Shown: piece after piece, positions 13,032 through 25,100 of the stretch | How positions within the stretch are numbered: position 1 is the first letter of the stretch | Layout of the letters: each line of letters begins with the position of its first letter | Source of the DNA: Laguncularia racemosa | Taxonomy: Eukaryota; Streptophyta; Magnoliopsida; Myrtales; Combretaceae | Assembly: GCA_037954665.1 (NCBI GenBank) | Contig: JBBMOL010000072.1 | Location: 522,340 to 586,339, forward strand | DNA length: 64,000 nucleotides | Reading direction: 5' to 3' | Notes under the pieces: generated by a model | What the model saw: the letters and a program-made list of their open reading frames with translations, nothing else | What the model was told of the DNA's origin: nothing | Database searches by the model: none | Program-made: the position numbers and the translations under genes

Positions 13032-13800
13032 ACCCCGTTCGCGAAAACTGAGTGGGGGCACATATAAAGACGTCTTTTGTCCAAGTTTCAGCTCCAGATC
13101 ATGTAGGCCCTAGTGTGAGCGAAGCTTGGAAATTTTTCAGAGAAATTTTCTTGTAATACGAAATCTTCAGACTAGCTGAAACCCATCCTGTAATTACTAG
13201 ACCTTGATGGGCGGCAGATATTACAATAGACGGGCAAGGCTGCTGATCGATGGAGTAAAATCAAAGAACCATGGGCCCACATGATACCCCATAAGAAATT
13301 AAATTTTGCATGTTGCTTGTTTCCACATCACTTGGCCATCTTGAAGAAATAGGCAAAAGGATCTTCATCCTTCTATATTTACTGAGATGGGAAATGGCAT
13401 ATGAATTGGGGGCTGGCTCATTAGAGGACTGAAATTGTCTTCATGTCCTGTACGTGAGAGATGGACTGAAGGAAAGAGATTTACTTTTCATGATCTTTGG
13501 AACCCACGACGATACAATCGGTGAAGAAAAATATACCCCTTGCCCATATCGTCACATGATCTTTAAATTGATATGAGCATGGAGCAAAATGGAAGTCCCA
13601 CGTGATAAGCTCCATAAGAGAAATGGAATTGCCTGTGATTATTGAGCTCGATCTCGACTTCCACTTCCCGAGTATTTTTACACTTGCGATGATTTGTTTA
13701 ATTAATAGGATTTCTCTAATCCTCCCTTCTCGAAAGGAAGAATATGAAATTCTTTTTTCCTTTTCCACAAACTATCTATGTTTTAGTTTCACATTAAAAT
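12030..13800. other. Segment between the two direct repeats; no gene recognised
   Basis: This 1.8-kb stretch holds the (CT)n microsatellite at 13001-13029 and a less AT-rich part (13030-13770). The minus frame at 13481-13768 has no recognised domain. No gag- or RT-like words were seen, so if this is a retroelement interior it is non-autonomous. Confidence 0.5.
13001..13029. repeat. (CT)n microsatellite
   Basis: A perfect run of about 14 CT dinucleotides. Confidence 0.95.
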
Positions 13801-13989
13801 TGCTTATGATTGGGATGAAAAAAAAATATAAGCAAAATGTAAGCCATTTAAACCTTATATTTGATCTTCTAGTCACTGTTTTATTACATTGATCCATCTT
13901 TCTGTAATTTATTATTTTTATGTTATTATCAATAAAAGCTCTATATATTACATTGGAAATTGAGGATTCAAAATAACACACACGTATCA
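13801..13989 (+). repeat. Right copy of the ~200-bp direct repeat (possible TRIM/short LTR)
   Basis: Same family and orientation as 11825-12029, running from TGCTTATGATTGG to a CGTATCA end, with many small substitutions and indels. The level of divergence suggests an old event if the two are LTRs of one element. Confidence 0.5.
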
Positions 13990-14359
13990 ACCCAAATGAG
14001 AAACACAAAGGGATTTGTGTTGGGTTTACTAGTGTATGGGCGTTTCTTGTCTTCTCCCTCTCCTGGCACAGTAAGATAATTCTTGCTAAAATGATTTGTG
14101 AAAAAAAAATGGTTACAAATACAGATGTCAATAAGGGGTGCCTTTTGAATTTGTTTTTTTCTATTTTATAAAGAGATATTCTCTCCTTAAATATATTTTA
14201 ACATATTTTTATTCTTCACGGGCTTATCATTCCACGTGAACTCTCTTTTATTAAGGAAGAACTAAAAGCAGCCTTTATTAAATAAAATAACCCAAAGACG
14301 AGTTAACTTGGCCTCAGGTAGGAAATGGAATCACAGCAAGAAAGAAGGCTAGGAGAGAC

Positions 14360-14760
14360 AGCATACTTTCCCCTTTTAGGATTTCAACCCGCAGATGATT
14401 GAACTGCTGTTCAAACTGAGCTACGACGACTCTCGCTAACTGCATCTGATTCTTTGGAAAAAAAAAAAAGAAGACTACCTAAAAGAGTGGATTCGATTCC
14501 AAACCTTATGATAGTTCTTTCTTCTCTTTCTCTTGCTTCTTTCCTAGAGCTAATGGCTCACTTCACTCTCTTTAAAGAAGATCGGGAGTCACTCGCCTCT
14601 TCAAGCATGGGAAAGAGAAAAGACCTCTTACGCCCACTCTTCCAAATAAAATTTCCCTCCTTTCAAGACATAAATCGAGCAAACTAGGAATCCTTCCCTA
14701 AATTAAAGAATCTACTGATCTTTCGTCGATATCATTTAACTTGAGCCGGGAACTCCTGAT
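14360..14760 (-). other. tRNA-like words and atypical, less AT-rich patch (possible SINE head or organelle DNA insertion)
   Basis: On the minus strand, CGTAGCTCAGTTTGAAC (about 14429-14413) resembles a pol III A box and CGGGTTGAAATCC (about 14393-14381) a degenerate B box. No acceptor stem pairs. The neighbouring 14460-14690 has a much more even base composition than its surroundings and an unrecognised plus-strand frame. This could be a decayed insertion of mitochondrial DNA or a tRNA-derived SINE remnant. I cannot decide between them from sequence alone. Confidence 0.3.
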
Positions 14761-14829
14761 GTCACCGTTAAAGGGGAACAAATTTTATGTTATTAATGTT
14801 TTTCAATTTCGAATATATATTTCTATTAT

Positions 14830-17800
14830 TATTGAGCACTCCATATCTTTTCCCATAAAATTCCTTTAAATACCCCTAATAATCATTATCTTACCAACCA
14901 AGGAAATAACCCACACACATATCCCATCAACGGCCACTGGAAGTGCAATCAAAATTGTTAATCGGAAGGAAAAGGACTCTTCTTTAATTTCTACTAATTC
15001 GATTACAACTTATTTCCTAAACTTCAGAAATCTTAATACCAAATTACGGATCTCATTCAATCAAGAGGGAAAAAGAAGGTCCACTATTTTTTTATGATCT
15101 TTAATAGATAAATTGAATATTTATGTTATTCTAGTACATTGAATTTTGTCTGATTTTCTCTTTTTGTTTTTTAAATTGAAAATTTATGCCAATTGATATG
15201 TACTTTAATGAAGAATTCTGAGATGTAATTTAATTAATATTGTCTTATTTTCATTTTGTAGTACAATTTCTTTGAAAAACTTATGTTTTGTGATGGGATG
15301 AGACACTTGAACTCTTTTACAAGTTTCACAAGTTGATTATCAAAGTCATTCCACATCAATTATTATTAAGCAAATACTTTTCCTTTTATACTTCACTTTT
15401 TTTTACCCATAAAATTTCTTTCAATACCCACCTAATAATCATTATCTAACCACAAAGAAAAAATACACCCATACTACCATCTATAATCAGTAATGATAAT
15501 TGGAATGAAAAGGACCATTCTTTACTTCCTATTAATGAGATTACAGCACATTTGCCTAGATTTGAGGAACCTTCATACCAAATTAAGGAACTTACACAAT
15601 CAAGGGGGAAAGAGAAGGTAGAAATAAATAGGTTGAATTTTTATATTGTTCGAGCGCATTGAATTTTGTTTGATTTTCTTTTTGGTTTTTTAAATCAAAA
15701 ACTTATAACAATTGACATGTACTTTAATAAAGAATTTTATATTGTGATTTACTTAATATTATTTTACTTTCATTTTTTCAGTTGAATTTTTCTACAAGAC
15801 TTATATTTTCTAATGGGATAAGACACTTGAGCTCTTGTGCAAGTTTCACAAATCGATTATAACAGTCATTCTGCATCTATCATTATTAAACAAATACTTA
15901 TCATTTTAGTTTGCACAATTTTCCCATGAAATTCCTTTAAATGCTCTTAATAATCATTATCTTACTAAAAACAAAATGCCCACACATATATCTCATCAAC
16001 AAACACTACTAACTTGAAAGAAGGAAAGCCCAATTAATATTAATAATCAAAAGGAAAGGACAATTCTTTAATTCCTATTGATGAGATTACAACTCATTCC
16101 CCTAAAATTTAGGGATTTTCATACCAAATTATGAACCTCACTCAATCAAGAGGAAAAAAGAAGGTTAACTACTTTCTATGATTTTTAATAGATAAGTTAA
16201 ATATATCTGTTGTTCAAGCACATAGAATTTTGTATAAATTTTCTCTTTTTTTTTAAATAAAAAAATTATGTCAATTGATGTATATTTTAATAAAGAATTC
16301 TATGACGTATTTAATTAATATTTTATTATTCTCATTTTTTTTTATATAGAATTATGTTTTCTAATAGGATGAGACATTTGAGCTCTTTCACAAGTTTCAT
16401 TGAATTGATTATCAAAATCATTCAACATCTATTATTATTAAGCAATTACCTATCCTTTTGATCTCCAGAATTTTTTTCATTAAATTCCTTTAAATACCCT
16501 TTATAATCATTATCTTACTCAAAAGAAAATACCAAGTAGCAACACGTATATCTCATCAACAATCACTAAAGGAAAGTCTAATTAATATAGATATTAAAAG
16601 GAAAAGACTATTCTTTAATTCCTATGAATGATAGGAAAAAAAAAAGGATAACTACTTTCTATTATCTGTAATAGATAAGTTAAATATATATGTTGTTCAA
16701 GCACATCGAATTCTATATAATTTTTTTTTTTAATAAAGAATTCTATGATGTATTCAATTAATATTTTATTTCTTTCATTTTTTAATAGAATTTTTTTTTT
16801 AATTTTATGTTTTTTAATAGGATGAGACGCTTGAGCTCCTTTGCAAGTTTCACATATTGATTATCACAATCATTCTACATCAATTATTATTAAGCAAATA
16901 CTAATCCTTTTGAACTCTACATTTATCCTCAAAAAATGCCTTCGAATACCCTAATAACCGTTATTTTACCAAAAAGAAAATACCTACACATGCTACACAT
17001 ATATCCTATCAATAGTCACCGATGAGAAAGGATAAGGGGTATACTCTTAAATATTATTATTTGCTTTTTAAATTTCCAAAATATTATATCCACAAAAATT
17101 ATTCTAAAAATAGGTTTCGAGAACGCGAACCTGGTATGCACCTTCAATTTTGTCGATTTTTGCAAAACTAAACACGCAAACATGGTCTACACCCTCGATA
17201 CAATTTTCTACTAAGAGTGCGGACCCTGTCTGCGCCTTTAATGTAATTTTTTTTTTTACCATTCGACCATGAAAAAATAGCAATTTTACCCTTAGAAAAA
17301 TACCAAACGTCAACGAGGTTTGGTCCCAACTATAGTATACTCAAATTAATCTTTTTTAATATATTATGAGTTTTGTAACTTCAAATGAGCAAAAAGTTAT
17401 AACCTTTAAAGTCATAACTTTGACCTTTAAAGTTAAAAGTTATGACCTTCAAGCAAATTGCTTGAAAGTGTAAACAAGGTCCGTGACCGTAATAGAAAAT
17501 TGTATTAAGGGTGCAGATCATGTCTACGCCTTCAATTTTATAAAAATTGACAAAACTGAATAAACATATCAAGTCTATGCCTTCAAAACTTGTTTTTTGA
17601 ATAATTTTTGTGGGTATAATATTTTGAAATTTTAAAAAATAACAATATTTAAAAATGTATACCCAAAGAATAAGTGGAAGAAATTAAAAGAAAGTTCAAT
17701 CAACATTAATAATAAGAAGAACAAAGACTATACTTTAATTCTTATTATTATGGCTCACTCGCCTAAACTCTAGGATCTCCATGCCAAATCAAGGACCTCA

Positions 17801-18056
17801 CTCAATCAAGAGGGAAAGATAAAGTTAACTACTTTTCATGAACTTTAATAAATAAGTTGGTTCTGGCACATTGAATTTCGTCTGATTTTCATTTTTGTTT
17901 TTTAAATGGAAAAATTATCCACTGATGACTACTTTAATAAGGAATTCTAGAAAGTGATTTAATTAATGTTGTTTTATTTTGTATTTTTCTAGTAGAATTT
18001 CTTTGAAAAACTTATGTTTTCTAATGGAATGAGACACATGAGCTCTTTCGCAAGAA
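14830..18056. repeat. Decayed tandem array, five copies of a ~0.45-0.55 kb unit, last copy interrupted
   Basis: The phrase AATCATTATCTTAC (with variants) recurs at 14881, 15437, 15952, 16504 and 16956, giving steps of 556, 515, 552 and 452 bases. Each unit then repeats the same order of words: CACATATATC-CATCAAC, AAGGAAAAGGAC-TTCTTTAATT, GAGATTACA, ATACCAAATTA, CACTCAATCAAGAGG, GAATTTTGT, CTTTAATAAAGAATTC, AATGGGATGAGACACTTGAGCTCTT, CAAGTTTCACA, ATTATTATTAAGCAAATAC. The fifth unit continues at 17665 after a 628-bp insertion and breaks off near 18056. It codes for nothing obvious. It is a local segmental or satellite-like array and the copies have diverged considerably. Confidence 0.85.
17037..17664. 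mobile_element. Foldback/MULE-like non-autonomous DNA transposon (628 bp) with 10-bp target duplication
   Basis: The left end reads GGGTATACTCTTAAATATT. The right end, read in reverse complement, is GGGTATACATTTTTAAATATT. Similarity between the two arms continues inwards for well over 150 bases, including the shared words AAAATATTATA(T/C)CCACAAAAATT, CTTCAATTTT and GATACAATTTTCTA. The element is therefore almost wholly an inverted repeat. The flanks are AAAGGATAAG (17027-17036) and AAAGAATAAG (17665-17674), a 10-bp target duplication with one mismatch. Long inverted ends plus a 9-10 bp duplication are hallmarks of Mutator-like elements. The two short minus-strand frames inside (17104-17313, 17381-17572) are just the two arms read as protein. 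Confidence 0.8.
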
Positions 18057-20714
18057 TTTATGTCTATTATTTTATATACAAATCCTATAGTTTAACAATT
18101 GAAGTTTGCTCATTTCTCATTTTTTCTTTTTCTTTTTCTTTTTTTTTACATTTGCTTTTTAACATATTCATATATTTCGGCCTTCGGTGCTCTTATATTG
18201 GTGCTACTGGGAATTCGTTGGTCAACCGCTGCTTCTCTTATTTCAGGGGCTATGTATTTAACTTATCCTTTATCCTATTTATTTTCGTTTTATTATTTTC
18301 TACTTTACCTTTTCTTTATCCATTTGAAATAACAAATATAAAGTAACACACCCATTTGAAATATTCATATATATAAAATGAGAAAAATTAATCATATTTT
18401 TAATATTCTTTACATATCAACAGCCCAATAGATTCTAGTCGTCTATTTCATAGAGCAATTAGCCCTACTTTAAATGAATAGTTACTAATTTCATTTACAC
18501 AACCTAAGTATGTTTTCAATTACCAAAACTTCTGCACAATTCGTGGTAATGACCACATGTATCCAATCTGTACAATTAAATAATTACTCTCTAACAATGA
18601 AGTGCATATCAGTTTATTAAGCAAACGTAACATCTTGGGTTTAAGTCACCCTGATTAACGATGCTGAAGGCTTGTTTTTCTAGGAAGCTTTTCCTTCTAT
18701 TGCTATTGTTGATGGCTAGGCATTCACATTATTATTCTCTTTAAATGTTTTTATCTTGGGCACACACATACACAATAGAAATTTGACTATTTTTTCATTG
18801 TTTTTCTATTTATTCTTTTTAATGTTTATGTTGGATTAGATCTTGCTTGTTGCCTCCAACTTTCTAATATATTGTATGCTATTATTGTTTCTGTTGGTAT
18901 TTTATTTACTTTAATTTTGAAACACTAATTTTTATTTCTCACTTATTGTTTCTTTCTTTATGTTATCTTGGTGAAATTTCTTTTTTATATTTGATTAGTT
19001 AACAAATAGTCATATAGTGCATATAATTATTATTCTGTTTCTTTCTCATTTATATTAAAACATTAATTGTTAGGTTTATTTATTTTTCTATTTAATTTAC
19101 TAAGAAGTAGGAACTGATTGAACTTTAAAGATGCAAAAAGCAAGAGTACCGGCGCTTTATGCTTATTAATCCAATTATCTGTTTATATATATTCGATATT
19201 TGACTTTGTCCTTGTTTGTAGACTTTTTATATTTAAATGAAATGTACAATTTCATGAGAAAGAGCAAACGTGTTTTATTGTATCCAGAGATAAAAGGATA
19301 AATTATAGTTGAATTTTGTTAATTCAAAAATACTGTTAAAGAAAACAAATGATTTCTCATGGCCCTCGAATATTGCCATTCCTTAAGGACATTACAAATA
19401 GTCATTTTGCATTTAGTTATTACTTTTGGGTATATTGCAATAAAACTAATTATAAGGTTTCCTAACATCAGCTAATTCCAAATTATTTGAGTCCATTAAC
19501 AATCTAAGTGCCGAGTTGATTATATTAGGAGAGGACCAGCAAGCAGTTGATTGTGGTGTCAATTGACTACTAAGCAGTTGTCTAGTCGATGAAAGTAAGC
19601 CTAATAAAATATATGTAGGAAAACGTAGTCTTAATGCTTTTTAGATTTTTGCAATCATAAAAATTTAATTACATAATTTAAATCATAAAAAATTTTAAAA
19701 TCATTCGGACTACTCTTGCTATGCATTTGGTCTTAATTTTGAGATGTTATAATATTTTCAATACTACGTGACATACCAAATGTCATTAATATTCCTAAGA
19801 AAACAATAAAATTTGTAAAATATAATTATACTGAGAAACTTAGGAGCTGATTGTATAATTTTACTAAATTTTTTAGATTTAACGACTCAAATTAAAAGTT
19901 TTAAGACTTAATCACATAGATACCTATAAAATAGTAGGATATGTTATTTAAATTGAAAATTTTAGATAGTTCATTGCAATATGACACTCTTAAAGGGAAA
20001 AAATGTATATATATATATAAATTAATGAAACATTATTGAGGTCACAGAAAACGTGCTCATGCTTTCGTATCCGAGAATCCTTAGACTAGTGGAGACATGT
20101 TATCAAAATGCGTCTTTTCATGCTCTATCAACTAGATGGGTGGAGTAAACACCTTCAGTGATCATGGACGACACGACTTTTCTTTTTTATGTAGAATATA
20201 ACATGCATTGCGTTTTTATATTTTAAGGAAGCGTGAATGTAAAATGCGTGAAGGTCTTGCGCCTATGTGAAGCCAAACGAACAAAAGAAGTTTGCAGACA
20301 ATCCCCCATTAGAATAATAAGTGTTGGTGAGTGAATGTTGGGATGAGAAGTAAGATTTTGTTAATTTCTGGATTAGTTGAAAACCAAGTTACTAAGACAC
20401 TCAAGTTTTCATCATCGATCCGATATAAAATATCATATGTAGTATTTAATAATAGATAAAATCTAATGCGTTTCATATTTCGATAACTATTATTAGTGAC
20501 ATATCATATTTTTATTTATTTTTTTTCACCACATCATAATACATATCGCATATCACTCCTAATGAAAAAGTCTTTTTCTCCTCTTAAACCAGTTGATAGA
20601 GGATTACTTAAACCCCTCGACTTACATTAATAACTGGTCCAAGAAAACAAGTCTCTTTCTTTATTCCTGCAAGATCAATGTACAAAGAAAAGCCACATTA
20701 ATGATTCAAAAATG
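18057..20714. other. Intergenic region upstream of the first BAHD gene; no gene recognised
   Basis: AT-rich DNA. The plus-strand frame at 18014-18346 is a hydrophobic, F/Y/L-rich translation of T-rich DNA with no recognised domain. The short patch at about 18175-18255 is less AT-rich than its surroundings but I could not identify it. Confidence 0.55.
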
Positions 20715-20723
20715 TATATATAA
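20715..20723 (+). promoter_or_regulatory. TATA box candidate of the first BAHD gene
   Basis: TATATATAA lies about 91 bases upstream of the ATG at 20814, a normal plant spacing once a 5' leader of some 60 bases is allowed. Inferred from position and sequence only. Confidence 0.5.
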
Positions 20724-20813
20724 TTGCACAAATATGTAAGTCCAGTCCTCAGTAACCTGCTTAAACCACCCTGCAGAATTCGCATAAGTGTCTAGTACCT
20801 CACACAAAGCACT

Positions 20814-22112
20814 ATGGAAGCTTCACTTGAAGTTGTCTCTAGAGAAATAATCAAACCATCGTCTCCAACCCCATATCAGCTTCGTCGCTATGACCTTTCT
20901 TTTCTAGACCAAATTTCCCCTCCAGTCTATAACCCATCAGTCCTCTTCTATGCCTCCAGTGATGACGCAAAGCTCGACACGGTTGACATTTCGAACCGGC
21001 TGAAAACGTCCTTATCGGATGCTCTCAGTCTGTTCTATCCATTGGCAGGGCGCCTCCAGAACAACCTTTTCATGGACTGCAACGATGAGGGTGTTCCATT
21101 CCTAGAAACGAGAGTCAAGTGCAAACTCTCGGATTGTATTTTTACTCCAAACCCCGGGGAGCTAAACAAGTTTGTCCCTTTTGTTCTTGATGAGCATGAT
21201 GATAAAGCCTTTGGAGTCCAATTCAACATCTTCGAGTGTGGAGGAATCGCTATAGGTATGTGCCTCTCCCATAAGCTGTCAGATGCATTGTCACTCTTTG
21301 TTTTCATTAGGATCTGGACCGCAATTTCCCGGAGGGAAGACAATATAATGCGTCCTGAATTTGTAGCAGCCAAGCTTTTTCCACCAAAGAACATTTCAGG
21401 CTTTGAACCTAGCATTGGCATCACCAGAGAGAACATAATTTCTAAGAGATTTGAGTTCAAATCCCAGATGATCGATAGAATCAAAGAGAAATATTCTAAA
21501 ATGAAAAATTCAGAGCACGAGAGACCCCTGTCACGTGTTGAAGCACTTTCAACCTTTATATGGAACAGGTTTGTCTCTGTCACTCAAGTGAACTGCAATC
21601 CCGAAAAAATCTACTTCCTGCTTCATGCAATTAACCTCAGAACAAAGTTTGATCCGCCCTTGCCAGAAAATTCATTCGGAAATCTTTACCGGCTTGCAAT
21701 AACATTTTTGCCTCCAGTTGTGGGAGAGTCGTGTGATATTGTAACCAAGGTAAGGGAGACAATAACCAAAATTGACAAGAATTATGTCGAGAAGCTCAAA
21801 GATGGGGATGATCACTTGAAATTCATCATGGAAAGTTCTGAAAAGTTCCTCAAAGGAGAGATAGTTAGCCTTAACTTTACCAGCTTGTGCAGGTTTCCAG
21901 TGTATGATGCTGATTTTGGGTGGGGCAAGCCTACTTGGTTTGGCTCACCAGCATTAGCTTTCAACAATCTAATTGTTTTCATGGATAACAAATCACTGGA
22001 TGGGATCGAAGTATATATACATCTGAAGGAGGAAGACATGTCAAGATTGGAGAATGACAGGGAGTTCCTGGAATTTCTTGATTCACCAACTGGTCTATTC
22101 GCTGATGACTGA
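20814..22112 (+). CDS. BAHD acyltransferase (vinorine synthase / stemmadenine acetyltransferase-like)
   Basis: An intronless gene of 432 codons, the usual length for the family. BAHD enzymes move an acyl group from acyl-CoA to a hydroxyl or amine of a specialised metabolite, normally in the cytosol. Both family signatures are present: HxxxD as HKLSD (His153, Asp157) with His153 the expected general base, and DFGWG at 367-371. Other family landmarks are LSxxFYPLAGR (71-80), an N-terminal SREIIKPSSPTP stretch, and NLRTKFDPPLPENSFGN (274-290). The residue after HxxxD is Ala rather than the usual Gly. The sequence looks most like the clade that includes vinorine synthase, salutaridinol acetyltransferase and stemmadenine acetyltransferase, but substrate cannot be read from sequence. 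The frame is intact, and the start is the first ATG, with the canonical N-terminus right behind it. A second BAHD gene follows 6.2 kb downstream on the same strand. Confidence 0.93.
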   Translation: MEASLEVVSREIIKPSSPTPYQLRRYDLSFLDQISPPVYNPSVLFYASSDDAKLDTVDISNRLKTSLSDALSLFYPLAGRLQNNLFMDCNDEGVPFLETRVKCKLSDCIFTPNPGELNKFVPFVLDEHDDKAFGVQFNIFECGGIAIGMCLSHKLSDALSLFVFIRIWTAISRREDNIMRPEFVAAKLFPPKNISGFEPSIGITRENIISKRFEFKSQMIDRIKEKYSKMKNSEHERPLSRVEALSTFIWNRFVSVTQVNCNPEKIYFLLHAINLRTKFDPPLPENSFGNLYRLAITFLPPVVGESCDIVTKVRETITKIDKNYVEKLKDGDDHLKFIMESSEKFLKGEIVSLNFTSLCRFPVYDADFGWGKPTWFGSPALAFNNLIVFMDNKSLDGIEVYIHLKEEDMSRLENDREFLEFLDSPTGLFADD

Positions 22113-25100
22113 TTGAGGTTGGACGAAGCTTATTTAGGTACAAAGTTGAGTTCTACCGTAGAAGATAGCAGTGAAATGGATGCATGTAATAGACTTTTAA
22201 GTTTCATAAGGATGTGCAATTACTCAATCCATGTAAACTACTTCCTAGTTTTTACTGTATTTTATGTAAGGAACCTTTTTTATGATAGTTTTGCATTCAA
22301 AAAAAAAAAAAAGAGTTGTAATAGCTTTCAATTAGATATCCAAAAAATATGTACTTTATTTAGAAGGTGTAGCTAAGGATGCATTTACTTATGATATCAC
22401 CATCTAAAAGGAATCATAATTCTTTTTGTAACATTCCAGAATCACCAAAAATTATCAACCTATTGCATATTCCAATCTCAATAAGAACATGCAAGGCTTA
22501 AAATCTACTATTAAATGCACAATTTATAAATAGACTTTCAACTCTTATAATACATCTCGTCATTTATCAAAGCCATACAATGTCCAAACATTCTTATAGA
22601 AATTATTGAAACCTATTATTCTCATCACATATGGATTTATTCATAAATCACTAGCTCAACTACCATCACTCCAACCCAATTTAGAAGTCCAAGCCAAACA
22701 AATACCTACAATTATAAAATTTTAACATGTTGAGTTGTAAAACCCAATATAAAGTACTATGCAAACACACATGTATGCAACACTCGCACACAAGCCCATT
22801 ATTTACTAAATGCAACAAATAACCATTTGATTCAATATATTCAATCAAGTCTAGATAATCGTCATATTTAACCGTAGTGTGGTTAGCTTGGGACCAGTCG
22901 ATCGCTGGTTAGGGCTAATCAATCGTGGTTCTTACAGAAATCTTGGTTGACTACATTTTTGGCAATAAACCATGGTTCTAAAGGAGGTTTTCACCTAGGT
23001 TTTCGTTTTAGCTTCATCCTATGTTACCTTTTAGGGTTTCTAAACACTTACAACTCAAATTAAATTAATTTTTATAGATCTAACCACAAGTATTAATGTG
23101 TCATGGGCTTATCATGTAGAACAAGACCAAGAGGTTCTTATGAGCAAAGCTCAAGCCCAAGCTAAGGTTCTAAATTCAAGAAGCTTCTAAAAGAGTCAAG
23201 AAAGTCCCAAATTGTACCATAGTAAGTAAGGTAGTTAGATTACTAAGTAAGATTGTATCATAATCGTAGGATTAGAGTAACCTTGGTTGTTCACTTGAGA
23301 AGGCCACTTGTATATATAGGGGTCTCTCCTCATTTGTAAAACATCTATTCTATAATGAGTTTCATTCTCCACGGAGCTTCTATCTCTACTTTCTCCCTCT
23401 AGTCTCTTATGTTGTGTGTGTTTAGGCTAAACTTAGCCTCCCTTAATTAGGTAGGAGCACTAAGTGCTACACGGAAACACCTTAGAAATATACTCCTATG
23501 GAAAATGCCAAATGCATTCTTAAATTCAAACTTAGGCTATTATCTATATTCACAATCCAAATTAAGCTCCTACTATTCGGGGTTTAGAGTCTCAAGGAAA
23601 AAAGAACAAAGATCGATCATTCTACCTCAAATCCTTGAGGAAACGAAGATCCATGTAATGAAAAAGCCTCAAACTGATTGACTGCAAACATTTCCTAGGA
23701 TTGCCAAAAAAAAAAAAAAAACTTAGTTTTCTATAACTTTAAGAGAAATCAAAGTCAAGACTCAATGATAACTTACCTTTTGCTACACACTCTTATTACC
23801 AGTCCCATTTTCAATCTCTGAATTACCAAATTGTCTCTTGCTCACCACTAAGCAAAAACCCTATTAAGAGGGAATGAAAAAATTATTCATTGTGAATGAC
23901 TTTTATTGGTAATAAGTTAGAAATTAATATTTAAATGTTTAAGTCATTTAAATTTTTATCATATGGAATATTTATTCCAATATTTACTCTACCTCACTAA
24001 TTACATCATTAAATTAGGATTATGAGAAAAAATATTAATATATCCCTATTTCATTATTATGAAATATAACCAATAATTATTTATAAACAATATAATTGTC
24101 TCATCACTTAAACTTTTTATTCTATATTGAGAGGGATTAGAAAATTATGTCCCATAAAAGATAACAACTATTCCCTATAGAGAGGGAATAGAAAAGTTAT
24201 TAGGAGTAAAAATTTCCAAACCAATTTACAAGTAAACAATATAATAAAAAATGTTTCGTGAACAATTATTACACCCCCTCTCTATTACCTCCAAGTAAAC
24301 AAATCTTAAGGGTCTTAATCACCCTTTTTGCCCTTAGACTTGAAATAAATTACTATGACACTTTACTTTTGAAAAAAATAATACACAATGAGAAAATAAG
24401 TTGATAAAGTTTATCAAAATTTCAAAATAAACTAATAATATTTTTTAGATCTTACCATCCAAATAGTATAAGGGCAAATGGTTCAATCCTTATTAAATAC
24501 ATAATTCTTGATAAATCAATATAAATATATATTTTAAATTGATATTCCAACATAACATGGGATTTCACCTAGTTTAATATAACAAAAAAGACTAATGTCA
24601 ATAGCAATCGTATAATTCTTTCCACATTAATGGTTTGTTACGCACTATTTAAATTCAAAATTTATATTGAAAATTATTGTTACTCAATCCCCGCAAGAGT
24701 GTGTGACCTATACGAGATAAGAACAATAAGCTAAGGGATGGTAGAGTTGATTCTAGTATGGCCACTTTGATACTTGAGTCAAGATTGAATAAAGGATTGA
24801 GGTACCAAGAGGTAGAGAGTATCAATAAATAATAGGGTTTCAATTTTTTTACCAAGAGGCTTGATATTCTATTTATAAGCAAATTGATAAGCCGGATATG
24901 AAAAGTGATAAATGCCCTAAGATTCTCTCTTTAACTTCTAGGTTTGGTAGAGAATTATGAGGGCAATTATGACACCACCAACCAATCTTTATCCTTTCAA
25001 GCTCTTTTCCTTTAATCCCTATTTGACTCCTAGGCTAGGCTAAGATAAGTGACCCAAGCCTTGAGGCCCAATCCTAGAAAGGCTAGATGACTTAGATTTA

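Noticed and set aside
13481..14131. Frames of about 95-119 codons on both strands
   Set aside because: They overlap the right direct repeat and one another; no domain and no codon-use signal could be seen.
17104..17572. Two short minus-strand frames with similar VCVFSF/ICLFSF-type peptides
   Set aside because: The peptide similarity comes only from the two arms of the foldback element.
18014..18346. 110-codon hydrophobic frame, looked like a small membrane protein
   Set aside because: It is mostly a translation of T-rich DNA (runs of Phe/Leu/Tyr/Ser), starts inside the tandem array unit and has no recognisable family signature.
21035..21583. 182-codon minus-strand frame
   Set aside because: Antisense shadow of the first BAHD gene, whose plus frame carries all family motifs.
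23860..24310. Possible MITE ending TTACCTCCAAGTAAACAAAT
   Set aside because: The right end looks MITE-like but no matching inverted left end or duplication was found.
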